From Ectocarpus siliculosus (lineage: Eukaryota; Sar; Phaeophyceae; Ectocarpales; Ectocarpaceae), in NCBI GenBank assembly GCA_000310025.1, contig FN649728.1:5144323-5208322 (forward strand): a DNA stretch of 64,000 bases. Reading direction: 5' to 3'. A program made the translations under genes and the position numbers. Shown piece after piece: positions 40,901-55,900 of the stretch (within the stretch, counting starts at the first letter, position 1; each line of letters begins with the position of its first letter). The notes under the pieces are model-generated. The model was not told where the DNA came from. It did not search any database and was given only the letters and a program-made list of their open reading frames with translations.

Positions 40901-43900
40901 CCTGGGGCGTCCAGGACTGCCTTCAATGGCTTTCGTGTGTCGACCTCGATGAGATGTGCAGTGCGGCGCACGTATTTCTGTATGACTGTAAGTGTCTCCT
41001 TTGTCAAGCTCTACACGTCGCTGTCATGCGCCGAATGCAATTCGCCTGTTCGCGTGCGAAGTGTTCCCGCTGCAAAGCATGTTTGAGGCGTACATGTGTT
41101 TCGCCATGGGTTACGAGGTTTTCATACAGTCCCTGCCAAATTTACGTGCGCTTACCCTTTTCCTGGATGGTTATTGCCCCCCTTTGTCGCTACCTGGTAG
41201 TAGTCTCACACAACTATCTCCGCTACAATGCAACAACAGCCGAAGCTGGCACTCCTAACGTAGCGGTGAAAAACGCTTGCTAACCATACCCGTTTGTCGT
41301 ACCCCCGCCCTGAACACGTTGACACTATTGCCCTTCAAGATGCCGCCGATGACCCTCGGCCGGGACTCCGAATCCCATGGCGTGTCACCGGCAGCAGCAG
41401 CAGCGTTGCCTCAAAATCATCGCACATGGCTCCAGGAACATCATTGGACCGACAGGTTCGTCGAAAACGATACTTGTGCCTTCGACAGATTCCGCGGCTG
41501 CCTTCATGGGGCAATTCTGCAGCTTTCGTGGTGTCTTGCATGTGCTCGGTTTCTCGCGACGGGATGTCGATGTTCATGTAGGTCCTATATCAGATATACG
41601 TGGGAAGAGCGCCTATTCGGACAAACGGGACAAACTATTTTTTTCCCAACTTGCGTCGCCGTTCAAGGAAGCCTGTCCCCAAGCCCCATGTCGAACGCGC
41701 CAAACCTAGTTAACTAGGTTTCCATCAAACCTTGACAGCGCGGGAAGGACCTTGCGAGACCCGGATTAACAGAACACGTTCCTAGGACAGAGTACAAAGA
41801 CAGACGTAGATTGGGGCGACCGCAGGGTAGGGCGAAAGCGATCAATGTTTAAATCAGGCTGCCCTTCGCATTTTCGGACTGGGCGCTTGTTGGAACAAAA
41901 CACTCCTCCGAATCCTACAGCACCCAGGACGCCCTTCTTCAAGGTACATAACTATGTACTTCGAAGTATGCAATCTCATGATGTCCTTTGAATCATTCTA
42001 GGTGTCTGGGACAAGCAACACTACGCGGAAAACCAATCTAGTGTCATCTTCTGACGATGCGACCGAAATATCGATACCGAGACATGGCGCAACGGCATGG
42101 GAGCGGTCGCAGCAGCAGCAATGGCACGAAACCCATCTTCCACAACCAGCTCGCGTGATGGCTCAATGCGCTACGACCGGCGCATGCCAAAGATCAGGCC
42201 CAGATGCCTCCGGTGTAAACAATAGCCACAGGAAATCCACCATCAACCGAAACATCAGCAGCAGCTGGTTGGAGGCAGAGAGGGCGGCCATTGGACTAAA
42301 GAGGAAGATTGGCACGGCTGGCCAGCGTCTCTTAATGGTGACTAGGTCAGACTTTTCACGGGCTCCTTTTCATGCCTCGCCCGAAGTCTCCGGAACGTTT
42401 CTGCGGAGCCTCAGAGCCCTCCGGCTTCACGCTTTTGCCGCGTCAGCCATGGTCCAGTGCGGCTATGTAAGGCCTCAGCAACAAGACTACAGCAACGACG
42501 GGGACATGTAAGACCGCACCAGATAAAATCCCTCAGACTTGCCGCAGTTGTCGTTCAGTACCACCCCGTCCACCCTAATGCCTCACCTCGTTGTCGCGCC
42601 AGCCGAGTCCCGAAAATCAATTCATGATCCTTGGACTCTTGCCTGGAATAGCTGTGATGTGGTCACCGTGCACACAAGACAGAATTTGTGGATTGCTATC
42701 CAATGCGAAAGCTCGCCGTGGCGTTGCCAGGTACAAAGAAGGCGGTCGGGAGTTCGACGCCGAGGGCGGCGTTTCCAGGGAGGATTTCACCGGAACGGGG
42801 GTATCGCAGTGGCAGGAGCGACTGCACATGCTCAGAAAGATCGACAGAATACTGCTGCGCAGCAGGAACAATACGAATGAAATTGTTGTGACGGACACGA
42901 CTCAAGACACTGGAGCAGGTGCAGTGTTGCTGCTGTCTGCAGTCATGTTGCGCGTCTACAAGATGATATTGCTGGATCCAAGAACTTTTTAGCCCAGCCT
43001 GGCAAGATCATGTATGAAATAATGCGCGCTGATTGCCCGAGTATTTCTTTCGCGGGCAACATGCAAACGCTACCGACAAAGGTTTTCAGGACCCGCCGGT
43101 AGATTCCTGTGGCCCGCTCTCTACTCGTCTTCTCCGCCCTTCCTTGCAGCCCGTCTCTAACCCTCTTACCCCTTGTTCTTTCCAACCATTCTCTTGTCCG
43201 TCCCTGCACAATGATATATGTATTCAAGAACATCTCGTCTGGCGTGCACTCGCTGGAAAGCCCCGACCTCTAAAAAACCTGAGGCGCAACGCTACCTTTG
43301 CATTCCCTCACGATCCGCCCTGTGCCTTCAATTGATTCCAATTCCAATTCAGTGACAAGCGACACCGTGGAGGCTACTGACCGCTTCGGTTCGGTGCTCA
43401 CCCTAAGGCTGGTTCAGCTTAGCCCTAAGGTTGGTCAAGAACGGTTTCCCGCCACTTCCATAACCGCCACCACCACCAGGAGCCGTGATAGGTTCACCAC
43501 ACTTCCCAGTGACTTGTCCGTATCGTCAAATGCAATCCTGGGGCCGGCCTTGGCACGGGAAGTCTCATCTGCGATGGGTCATGGTGCCAGTACTACACCT
43601 GGTACTTTGGCGGTTCCTGGAGTTCAGATGTCACGACATGGGTATGATGGTCAACCTGGTCAAGATCGGGTCTCTCCCGTACCTGGTGAGGGATGCACTT
43701 GCGCCAGTTCGTTTCGTATGCATCGATCGGCGTCATAGTTTACGAAACTGACAAGCCTTCCCCAGCGTGCTATTCAGACCCTGTCAGCTACAGGAATGAG
43801 CTTGAACGGCTGTGTTGACCAGCGCTTCAGGAGTGAACCCCGTTGTTGTCGATGCACACACAACTCTTTCGACGGGCATAAATGTGTCAGGTTTAAGTTC

Positions 43901-46900
43901 GGAAAAACCAACCCGATGAATCGTATGTACACTTTGGTGTGAGAATCGGGCATGATTCACGTTAATCAGCTACAGTAGATACATGGTGAAGTACAGCATC
44001 CCAACTTGCCATACATATTGTATCAATAATTAAGACATGATTGTTTTACATACTTACCATTTTTTTTTTTTGTGTTGGGTACATGCTCGTCTCTGGAAAG
44101 GCTGAACTATATGTGTGAGTTTTTGGCTTTCCGCTTCGAAGATACTATTCATCATCCTCGTTCATGCTTTAGTCTGGATGCGGGCAGCACGCCTTCGGTT
44201 TCGAGCAACATACTAGATTTCTCTCCAACGCAGGGCATCTGCGCACTTGATTCTCAACAATATAGTCTATAGAACCACCTTTTGTATTTTCCTTGAGCGA
44301 ACAAGCCTCCCACGAGTTCTCACCAAACGATTTCGGATTACGAACATTTTACGAAGCACCGCTACCCCATTAACTACTTGCCGGGTCACTACAAGGGAGG
44401 CACGAGGTAGCTGTAGTGGCAGAAGCTAGACGACATCTCTATGGATCATGCGGGGAACGCAGGGGGGCTGCCTAGACGACAGCGACCCACCTCACCTAGC
44501 TTGGTACCGGTTGGTCTAAAATATACAATCTTTTTACGTGCCTTGGTTGTCCGCAAGCCTCCGACACACACGCTCTCTCTTCTATGCGATGGGCTGTGGT
44601 GTACGTCTGCCCGCTTGTATTCATTCAGGGTTGACCACCGCTCACCAGAATGCTTCGGCATCCCGGGAACCCAGCCGTCCACGGTCCTTAAACCGAAGGC
44701 GTGTTAGCTACGGGAGCCAGTTGAGTGGAAGCCTCCAGGCGGGAGCTCCGGATACTCGTGCCTATGCCACCCGCGTTAGAACGGGAGGATCGTCAAGCTC
44801 CGGCTTTGGCATAGAAGGGGGAGCACTGCAGGGCAACAAGGACGGGCATGGTCTCAAGTTCCTCGGGAGTCTGTCTGATGTTTTCGGGGACGAAATGGTC
44901 GAGGTGAGATTGGGTGCGTGTCGTCTCTGGTTGATTCAGCCGGCCGTAGCTACCCACAAAACGCATCGATTGTGAGGAAGCCCCCCATCGGAACCAACCA
45001 TCCATGTTGTTTGAACCTGGGGTGTCCGTCAGGTCTATCTCGGCAGCTTTCATCAACAAGCCCTCATCTCAGAGGCAAAAAAGGTGCTGTCGCAGCCTCG
45101 AAACAGAGGTCTAGGGGTGGAACTGGTGGCGGGCGTTGCGGCGGTGGGCGTAGGGCGCAACTCAATTGGAGCTGTCATCACGACTTCCAGGCCGTACAAA
45201 AAGGTGCGGTTTAGAACATCTTGTGAAGGACTTGCAGCATGCATCTGGCGCACAACAATTTTTCATAAGACAAAATATCAAAACGAACACGTACGCGCTT
45301 GCTCAACGCGCGTGTTTCAGTTAATTCTCCGCGAGATTTACGGGCCGAAGCAACTGCTGCTGCTTGACAGGTGACGCTTGAGATGTCTGCGAGCATGTCC
45401 GAGAGGGAGTGTCCTGACCCAAAGGGATACATCTCCACCACGCTCGCTGTCATTGAGGTACGACTGTCGCAAGACATTTCTATTGCCAGTATATTATCCA
45501 GACTGATAAAACAGCAGTCTGGAGGAGTTACTCCAGGCAGCTACGGTTGCCGCATAGCCATGCGCGAATGTGAAGTCGAGGCGCAACAATTAATCTCTTT
45601 AGCATTGATCTTCGTAGGACGCGATGGGCGTCAGCAACCTCTTCGTTTTGGACCTTTGCGACACGACCAATGCTCAAGACCCAAGAGACGGCCGAACCAG
45701 CCTCATGACAGCGGTGCTGGACAACAACGAGGTAGGAACAACGGGGGGTATCGCAATATCCGCGCGATGGTGGTTGACCTTGTTGTTGTAGTCGGTTGGC
45801 GGGGCGGATTGTCCGAGTACGTAAGTGATGGCAAGAAGACGACATCAAAAGTGTGAGTGGTTCGTGCAACAATCCTGCCTTGGTTTCATATTTGCAGTGG
45901 GGCCGGTACTCACACAAAACTTTGAGTACGTGCAAGGTCGGTGAGGACTACTTTATGTCGTGTAGCTTACCCGCTCAACCGGCGCTCGCGTCCCTAGTGT
46001 TCTCCTGATGCCGTCACATTCGCGCTTTCGCAAACAGCGGTCTCTTTTCTCAGCTTGGATTTCGTGTGGCCTTCAGCGCTACCCTCTCGATGACTCGAAT
46101 CGTGTTTTCATTTTTCAGATGTTGGTAGAGAGGCTTCTCGTGGAAGGGGTGGACATCGCGGTGACCGACACGCTAAACAGAACCGCTCTTCTTCACAGCG
46201 TCATCAGCAAACACGATGCCATCACGCAGTTACTCTTGGCACACCACAGCGAGCTCGTCCGGAATCGGCTGAACAGCGCCAGAAAGGTAAGATATAAAGT
46301 ACGGAAATGAACCAGCCCTCCTTTTCAAGAGGTCTGCGAGCATGCGTATCCGGACGACCTCTTTCAAAACGAACCATTGGGAATTTGCTGTTCGAAGATG
46401 AAAGGCCTCGGTTTGACTATGCCCCCTGGCTATTCCCCAATCACCATAGTCAAATGTGCGTACCTGGCATATGTTTTTCTCCCTCTTGGAACCGTTTCCA
46501 ACGCACAGCTTCGCGGCGGCGGCGGCGGCGGTGGAGGGAGGGATCCGGGAACAACCGAGGACGGTAACAAGAGATCTTCCTCGTTTCGCCTATTTCGACA
46601 CCCAAGCGGAGGTGGAGGGTTAACCAGTGCTGTCTCTGACCTCCAGGTAAATACACAATAAAGGACGGCTGGAATAGTCTTTCAATCTACACAAAACTGT
46701 TCACACAAATGAATTGTTTTTTGTTTCAGTCACCACGCACGGTCCGAATGCTGTACACCAGAAAGTAAAGAATAAGCCTTGTTTTGAGCAGGCGATGCTG
46801 GACCAGCGCGATTTCTCTGGGAAGGCAGCTCTTCACCACGCTGTGGCAGACACGGAGGAGAGGCATCAGGTTGTTCAGAACTTGCTTACAGCAAAGTCTC

Positions 46901-49900
46901 AGGTAAACAATTTCATTCGGATTTACCTGGTATTGTTTTAACTTTCGGGGAAATGTGAAGACCCGGAGGTCTTGCCGGAAGCACCGTGGCTCTGGAACAG
47001 CTATTCGTCATTTCCCATGTTCGGGGCGGTAGTACGTGAAAGCTTGCCGACCCGAAAAGTTATGTTCTCGAATGATAGTAGCAACAGGCAGTTTTGTCCG
47101 TGTTGTATGTTCCAGGTGAATATCCGAGACGCTCGCGGAAACTCTCCTCTGCATATCGCGTGCCAGCACGGACACATCCACATCGTCAAAACCCTCATCA
47201 TCTACAGCGCCAACTCAGGTATCTCATGTGGGGTTGAGGTTTGGTTCCGCCTTCGTCTTTCGCACCGTCTTATTTCGTGCCGTTGGTATGTCCACGTTGA
47301 CTTGATTTTGCTGGGATTCGTCGTATGGAACTACCTTGTTCCTCTTCTTCGTCACCATGTGCCTTGCCTTTCAATGCCCTTCCTGGGCATTCCCGTGACC
47401 GTTCCCGTTTTATTTCCAGGATCCAAAAACGAAGAGCTGATGACCCCTCTTCACATCGCCAGCCTCAATTTGCGCATGAAGATCGTCAGTGTTCTGCTCA
47501 AGGAGAACCAGGCAGGCCTTCTTTGCACTAGGCAGTGTCATGTCAACGCTATCTCGTTCATGTCGCAGGCATGGCTTGAACAACATAGGGTGGGGGTTGA
47601 TGGGGCTGATTCAGTCGAATGTAGTCTGGTAGTGCGTGTGATTGCGCTAGGTACGATGCCGTGCGGATCAATCGTGAGATGACGACGGCCCTCGGCGTTC
47701 CTCAGAGGTTCTGTGAAGCAATGCCGCAGGGCTAGGACTTAGAGAGGCGTACGATATTTTCCGGCATCGTCCATCCTATGTACTCTGCTGCTAGCGTGGG
47801 GTGGAGGTTGGGGATGTCACACCTAGCTTGACCACCCGTACTGTCGTGTTGCTCACAAACGTGTTGCACAATACGCTTGGCAACGATGTATGTGCTGGGC
47901 GGCTAAACACGTTGAAACACGCAAACAATGTTGTCGGCACCGGATGCATGTCCAGTCCACTTGACCGGTCTTACCTCTGTAGCGACATTTATGCAGGCTT
48001 TGTTGACTGTACGTATCTGTCGTGCTGTCGTATACCACATGCCAGGGAGGGATGGTGACTGCGGAGGACGCAAGGGGGTGGACACCGCTTCACTACGCCT
48101 GCCGGGCGCTGGCGATGTCGGAGAGCTCAACCTCCTGTACGGCACAGGCGGGCCTTAACCTGATGAGGGAAGGTGCAGAGGACGTGAGTATCGTGATGCA
48201 CAGTCGCTTGACAAAACCTCGGCGATTGGCTGGCTGGATCCATGCTTGCGATATCCAAAGAGAGCTGTTCTAAAGTCGTAGTACTGTAGTACCAAAATCG
48301 CAGCTCCCTCCATGGTAAATATAACTAATTCTCGACGGAATGTTTAGTCCATGCGATTGGCGTCGTGGAAGTATGTGAGGAGTCCCTAGGGTTAGCTTTG
48401 AGTCTTTTGATTCTTGTGCAGTTCAGATCGGCACTTCACGCCCGTCACCTCAGCAGAGCAGAGAGTGCTATGTGATGCCGAACAAAAGAGTCCTTCATCG
48501 ACTGAGAGTATCCATCGTCAGGAAAACGACCCCCTTTCGTTCCAGGTTGTCCAGCAGCTGCTGCGGCATGGTGCCGATCTCCACAGCCTGGACAAGACTG
48601 CTTCCAAACCTCTCGACTTTCGCAAGTACTTCGGCGAGCGTCGGGATGACATCATGCAGGCAGTCCAGGATACCTTGCAGTATAAGTGAGCCAGAGACGG
48701 ACGGACGAACAGGGAGGGGGGGCAGAGTCTCGTTGCGCGCTCGAAAATGGCGTTATGCAAGCACCCAACAATGGGATACATTTCCGCGTCATGTAGAACT
48801 TTACTCGTTGGACCCTGTTCGCTGAGACAAGGGGCCCTCCAAATTGCGAGAACGGAACACCCGTATCCACCCCCCCCCCTAGACTCAAATTACCGCCTCG
48901 AACAGGCTCACTAGACGGAGGGTGTACTGTTCTGTTGTATAGGATTTGGTGTGGCGTACACGTAAAACCTGTAAGCTCTGTATTGCATAGACTTTGCTAC
49001 GACTGCATATTGAGTACTACTGAATGTCCATAGGTATTTGTATCGCAATCAAATTTCCAGATACTGTACTATGGCATACCAACGTTTAATGTACTTCTAA
49101 CTAAACACAGAGCCCTCCTCCCGGCCAAAGTTGAAGCCCAACCTGCGGGTGTTCCATTCTTGCAATGCGGAGGGCCCTTGGCTGAGACGCGCGCGTTGTT
49201 GATACGTTTCACCTGTCCCCTCCCCCGACCCCGGTTGCAGATTGCTAAGGGCACGACAGATATTTTCTTCCGTGCAGTCGTTGCCCGAAAGAGCCGCTTT
49301 GTGGATCACAGGCGCCACGGATCCTTGGAACGAAAGCAGCCCCGCCCAGGTCATGCTTTTACCTTTCGCAGAGCAATGAAAGTTGCATGTGCCGTAACGT
49401 ATGTCTGTCACGTTCACAACACTTGCCCCTCCCGCACGTGAAAAATTTGCCGTGCAGGAGTTTCACGTGTCCCAAATTCGTCTTTGCGTCCAGCTTGAAG
49501 TGTTCTGGCAACTTGTTGCCAAGCACGGTTCAGCATATTGCGCAGTCGATTGCCCTCGGAAACAAGAGTCTAGGGGGAAAGGGAGAACTTACGGCGGGGT
49601 TCGAGCTAAGCTAGAAGCCGAGAATTGGTGATATCAAACGCTATCGGGTTGATTCTATGGGCGGCTCCGCCTGTGTTCTCCACGCCGACTCGCGATTTCT
49701 CCTGTTACGATGAGAATCTTGATGGAAGACAGGTCGGGCGCCAACCTGCCCATATCTCAAAATCATGTGCTCAGCCTCCAACGGCTTCAGGAATACTTTG
49801 TAGTGGCTGCTATCTGTCTATCAATGTTCTTCGACTTTCTCCTTTCCGTATTAGTTCTCACGAGGTTTCTAGGGCAGACTGTTCGGTAGCGGGTCGACAT

Positions 49901-52900
49901 AAGATCCTCCGTGTTACACATTCATCTCACCCGGACGACGGCCATGCGATTCGGTTTGGTTTGTCACAGGCGAGGCAACGGTTGGTCTACCAGCAGAGCA
50001 AGCAACGATACCACGCCGGAAGGAGCATTTTTTCTTCGGCCCGTGTTCAGGAGGTACGTGCTACCGTGTGCGCATCGGCTCTTCTGTAGATTATTCGCCA
50101 ATTTCTAGACTGCCCATCAACGTTTCGTCCAATTTCGTACTTGGTCCTGCCAAAAATGCGTGCTCATGGGTATTCTTGAGGGAAGGAAGTGCTGAACCTT
50201 TCTTGTGCTAAAAATGAATGCGTGCGCTGCAGAACAACGTTTGCGTGTAACCTGAATCAGGGTCCGAACAAACGACTATAATAGCGACATTTCACAGTAG
50301 TAAACACGAATGTTGTCAATTTCTGGGGCAGTGGCCCGAATGGTCTAGTAAGGCCGATCCCATGCCTGCCCCAATCTCCCGTCTACAGGCTGTCCACGAG
50401 GAATGGATCCAGGGAGGCCACCGGATTCGGGCACTTCGGGTGCTGCTCCTGTACCTTGTCTACCTTGTCGTTTTTACGCTGTGTTCGGTGCTAAACTCCG
50501 GGAGGAACATGCCTCACGGCTACCACCTGACCATGTAAGAAAAAGAGAGTTTGTTCCTTGATTGTTCCCCGAGGTTCTCCACACTAGGCTTGGATGTGTA
50601 TGGTCGAGGCCTCCAGCATGGCCATGAATGAAATGTAACTTGGGTAATTTTTCTGGTCGACCTCTCTTTAGAGGTGCGATCCTACGTAGGCAACAAATCT
50701 GTCATGGCTCAGCTCTTGCCCGTGCTTGTATGTCAACGAAACCCACCCCCTTTCAACTGCGAGTAGACGACGATAATTTTTCTTCTTTTAGCCTGGTAAG
50801 CGAACCAGGGCCTCAGGATGGCTTTCTATTGAAATCACAGTATCACATGGAGCTAACATGATCATCGGTAGAAGCAAGTTCAACAATCCAGGAACCTCTT
50901 GCCGACTTTGACCTAGAAAGAGTTGGAACAAGCGTTGAGGTGTGACAAGCGTTCGTTGAGGTGTGACAAGCGTTATTTTCCATCGACCATTCCCAGGTCG
51001 ATTAGATCGGCGATCGAAATCGGGTCTGGTCTGTGGGACGAGGAAGAGTCCCTCTTCGGTACGACGGACTCCGCGGCCAGCATCTGGGAATGGTTGCAAG
51101 GCCCTGTCGTTGACCTCGTCTACGCGGATACCAACAACAGGTGTTCGACTAGAAAATTCGTTGGAGCACCATTGCCATTCGCTCAAGGAACTGGATTACC
51201 GTGCTCCCAGCGGCACACACCGAGAACAAAACAACTTACGGTCGTGGAACTATCTTTGAGCGAGTGATACAGAGAACACACAAGGCGATCCAAGATGCCG
51301 AAGCCCGACCGTACTGTCCACGCTACAGTCCCAACTGGGCATTGAAAACTGCGTAGAATACCCGCGGCACTCGCTACGCTGACAGAATCAAATGATGCCC
51401 GCCGTCCATATTTCGTCGGATTTCTTGCAGTTGGTACGAAGGAGACACCTTGGTGAATTCCCAAGGATGGAACGCCGTGAGCATACTGGGACAACCAAGG
51501 CTCAGTCAGTGGCGAACGGCGTCCGATTCTTGCGAGGTGCCGTGTGTGCGGCGTGCTTTGAACGTGTTGCAGCTACCCGTCGTTGACGCTTGTGACAAGC
51601 GCCATCACCGTCATTTACCCACCCCGCAACCCTTAACCCCCTCCTCTTTTGGTTGCACGGACCATCAGACCTGGCCACTCATCTTGGCCGAAGAAGAACT
51701 AAGCAGCAACAGCAGCAAGTTTTGCTTTACTGATTACTGCGGCGAAGACTCAGGGGCAACGGCACTCTGTCACGCAGCTTCCATGGATGCCAGACCCTTC
51801 GGCCCAAATTTCAAGTGAGGTGTCGCCCCTTGTTCGTTTGTAGCATGGACACGCCCCGGGCCCGATCACGTGAAGTAAGGGCTAAATCGGAAGTACTTGA
51901 AGGAAGCGAGGACCAAGTCAGCTGAAGTCGTTTAGTAGAAGCAAGCGTGCGGTGCATAAGTGAGAGCTCGGCTCCTTCTGCAACGAACAGCGAGAAAAAC
52001 GAATAGAGTGCCCAAGGATGTCGGGACTCGCATGTGATGGTACCTTTTCTATGGTATGCGAGAGCCGACAGCGCCTCGATGCCCCCAGCCATCGAGCAAT
52101 TAATGGTACCTACACCCACACCCACCCACAGGTACGAGTACGTTCCCGATGCTCACAAGGACAAGATAAAGGGGTCCTTTGGAGTGTACGGGCCGGGAGC
52201 ATTCGTGCACTACATCCCCACTGTGGACCGAGGGTTAGCCGAGTCAGGCATGGAAGAACTCGAAGTGAGCTGTCGTACAGATGTGACGTATAACCTTTTT
52301 TCGGGCGTATACCCCTCTAGTCCAGGGTAACATGGAATCTGTGTTCGAGGGTCTCGTTGTTGCGTCGGGTCTGCTGCTGTCTCCACAATAAAAAACCATT
52401 GTGACATCGGTCCTCACCTCATATCCCAACTCTTCATTGGACGAAGGAAGTCAATTCATTAGCAGAACGTAACCCAAACAGAGACAAAGGCAACGAAAAC
52501 AAACAGGAACGATTAGTCGTCGAACAGACAGAAAACAGGGGTATTGCTTTTACGGTCCAAGACTAGTTATTGTTTAGAAACCCGGGGTCATGGGTAGAAG
52601 AAAGTTGTAACCCCGCTGCCATCCTGTGGAGGAAAGCATGCCCTTGCTGTAGCAAGTTGCGTAACGAGAGGAAGCCGCAGAACACGTGGGAAGACGGAAG
52701 GAAAGCAGCGGCCGCCCAACGTAAGTGGCGGCACAGTAGCAATAATCCCGCCCTCCCATCCCTTTTCTTTCGAAGGTGGGGGAATAAGTTCGGGAATATT
52801 CGGTTCAAGTCGGGATGTTGTAGAATGGTGTGTACCATTCGGGGACTTGGTCAGTATCGGGACGCAGGCGTGTACAGTTGTAGTCCCCGGGCTGGTATTA

Positions 52901-55900
52901 TTTGTGAGGAGAGAGACGGATCTGTAAGGGTTATCTCCTCGCCTCGCTGTCAATGTACTGGCGAGAGGATGTGCGTTCCGTGTGTCTCTCCCCAACACGT
53001 GGCCTAGAAAAGCGGGAAAATAGCAAACAAGGAAAACAACAAGAAATAACTCTTGTCATCGTTTCTTGTGAAACTTCCATCTGGCTTTGTGGAAGTCATG
53101 AAAGCTTCCATGGATGCATCGTTTGAAGCCATGGTAGCTTTGCATAGCACCACTCTCTGCGTGGTTTCGAGGAAAGACTCCATGAATGCTTCCGTGGAAG
53201 TCATAGGAATCTATGGTGTGGCTGCTGACGATTTAACAATGCTGCAGGCCGATGGATGGATCGACGAGAGCTCTCGGGCGGTCTCGCTGGAGCTGGCCAT
53301 CCACAGCTTTTCAGGAAGGCAAGTCTGATACCATCGCGAATCTGCAGGCTAACCCTCACGTGCCGATCAGAGGTTTGGAACTTGCACCTCCACAGAAAAC
53401 GCTGACCTGTCTTGTCCTCAGGGCCCCAAACGTAGGCCAACCCTCCCCTGACACCAGAAAGTTCCGTAGATTAGTTAGTAGGACACGCGAACAGTCAAAT
53501 AGGGACATTTGGTGCGACTCAGGGAGCACGTGCCACCCCCAGCACTCCTCCGTGTTTTCCGGGGCTGGATACAGTTTGGTCGAGGTGTGCGAACGTAACG
53601 AGATAAGAAGTTGTGTCAAAGCACATGTGTAGGTAACAGGGAATGGTTGCCCCGCTGTGCCAGATGTAGATCAACTTCGTCGAAAGTCCCTAGTGCATGT
53701 TGTGGTGCAGTGCCGAACTGGCCATTTTTGTGTTGGGGCATCCTGGATTCCATGAGTCACACCAATGTACAGATAAGGGATGGTAAGCCACACCCACATG
53801 AAAGTGCGAATCAGTTTGAAATGTGCTTGTATCCATTGTCACAGATGCTGCCCGCCCCCCCCCCCTTATCTGTAAAGAGAGCTTATCCCAATTCGCAGCA
53901 CGTGCTCATAGGCTGAGTTTCACACGAGCCGTTCCACAGCCAGTTGCTCGCTTCGCCTGACAAACATCGGATGGATATTTTATCTACTCGGACGGAGCAA
54001 GGTAACGAGTGTAGCGAATGTTTCAACCTGTATCTTCGATACTTTTCAAACTAGCTGCGCATGTCTACTACGTGTGGCTGCAGGAAGCTGATGTACGTGC
54101 GTATTCTGATTGAGCTACCCGCGGAGGGCGGGGTTCCTTTGACCCACCCGTCCTACGTCACGTTCAGCACTTTCAACTCCTTCCATACCCTTCGCAACAT
54201 CATGCTTGGCCCAAGGTGAGCAGAAAGAGAAAAGGGTCTCCTCGCTTGTTGACGTGTATGTGTAACCGTATTTCGCGAAATCAAACACAAGAATGAACGG
54301 AATACTTCCCCTTTGCCACGGGCTTGTGAAATGAAGTGATGCAGCCCATGCAGCAATGGCTCAAACACCGCAGACGATGAGGTTTTCCTCTTGCCCCTCT
54401 CTGCTACGCCAACGGCAGCCGCTTGCGTATTGAACCCACAGCTGCGTCTTTTGCCATAAAGGTTGCCAACGTGGAACACACCTATTGAACTGGGTGTCAA
54501 GGACTATACCAGGCAATCCAGGACTCTACGTCAAGGTTGTTGAGCTATTTCGACCAATAAATCATTTGATGCTTTGAGCGTTGCCTGGAAAATGTTCAGC
54601 GCCAAATCGCCGCGCTTTGAAATTCACGACACAACCGCTCCCATGGCCCTAAACAATGCCTGCAACAACATCAGGGGCGCGCAGTACTACTGGTTGCAGC
54701 TCGGACATGACGGTGGAGGAATAACCGGTGACAGGTAAATAGGTTGTGTGAGGCGTGAAGGAGTGTGCGGTCCAGTCTCGGGATGGGTCGCGGCTTATGT
54801 TTACGTGTGGCAGAGGAGAGCGACGGGGTGAGCAAGAGAGAGAGAGGGAGAGAGAGAGTTGTCTAGCTTCATTGACGCGCTATACGGCAGCAATGACCCA
54901 TTCCTCATCGAGATACTGTGTGGTATTCCTCAAACACGAACGACAGGAGAAACAGTCATGTGCTGGATGAATGAGCATGCTTCTTAGCCATGCCGGCATG
55001 GGTCTATTCCCATACAATAAGCGCAGAGAATATGTTTAGGCATTTTCATCGCTGTTGCAGAAATTCCTCGGAAACTAGTGGAGGGTAGCTGCTTCTGTTA
55101 TGTTCTGTGAGCACAACCGGACAAACGGTATGGTAGCTATTCTACATGTGCGCGACTTACTAATGATTGCGTTGCGCTGGTGGCTTGTTTTTTTCCAGGC
55201 TGACATTCCTGGCGGAACTGGCTCTACTCGTGCTCGTTCTTGTCAACATAGGAAAGGAGAGGATGGAGCTCAGACGACAGGTGCCCACGCGCGAGGTTGC
55301 CTGCTTCATGTCTTACAACTGCAAGCCCCAACTTGTTCGTCTAGAGCTTGTACTCTTGGGTCAGGACTCTTCGCAGACGCCTCCACTTGCACACGCATCT
55401 TCATTATCTCCCTGTTCACCATTGTCTCGCTCTCCGCCTCCCTCCCGCATTCTTCTGTCTTGCCTGACGCTTACCGTACGTAATGCACACCCAGGGGCCG
55501 TACTACTTCCTCGCGGTGACCAATCTCTTGGACATCGTGCTCATCGTTGGGCACGGGGTATTGTTTTACATAGTCGTCGCGAAGAGCACCGCCGTCGCAG
55601 ACCTGGACCTGGTGGACGACCAAGAGACTGATATCAGGCACGCTGATCCTGGAATCGTGGTTTGTGTCACGACCAACTTTCCCACCTACCGGCCCCCAAG
55701 ATGAGATTAAAGGCCGCGTTTTCTTACATCTCGCGAGAAACTCGCGCTGATCGATGCTTTCTGCGCCCTGGGCAGACTACGCATCGATGTATTTCATTTA
55801 TGATGCGATGAACCAACGTGCACCCACTGTTGTTTTTAACCATAGTCATAGCGAACGTGGTTGACGTGGGCAGCCGAGCTACCGTTAACGACTGTTGCGT

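Noticed and set aside
21129-44903. ITP/ryanodine receptor RIH domains as the identity of the helical solenoid
   Set aside because: The solenoid sits before a channel as in those receptors, but I could not see their conserved motifs, and the pore region is clearly PKD2/TRP-like.
53053-53247. Open frame upstream of the TOP exon at 53248
   Set aside because: Its repeats are periodic DNA in both orientations, and the exon 52264/53248 junction is already in phase across this intron.
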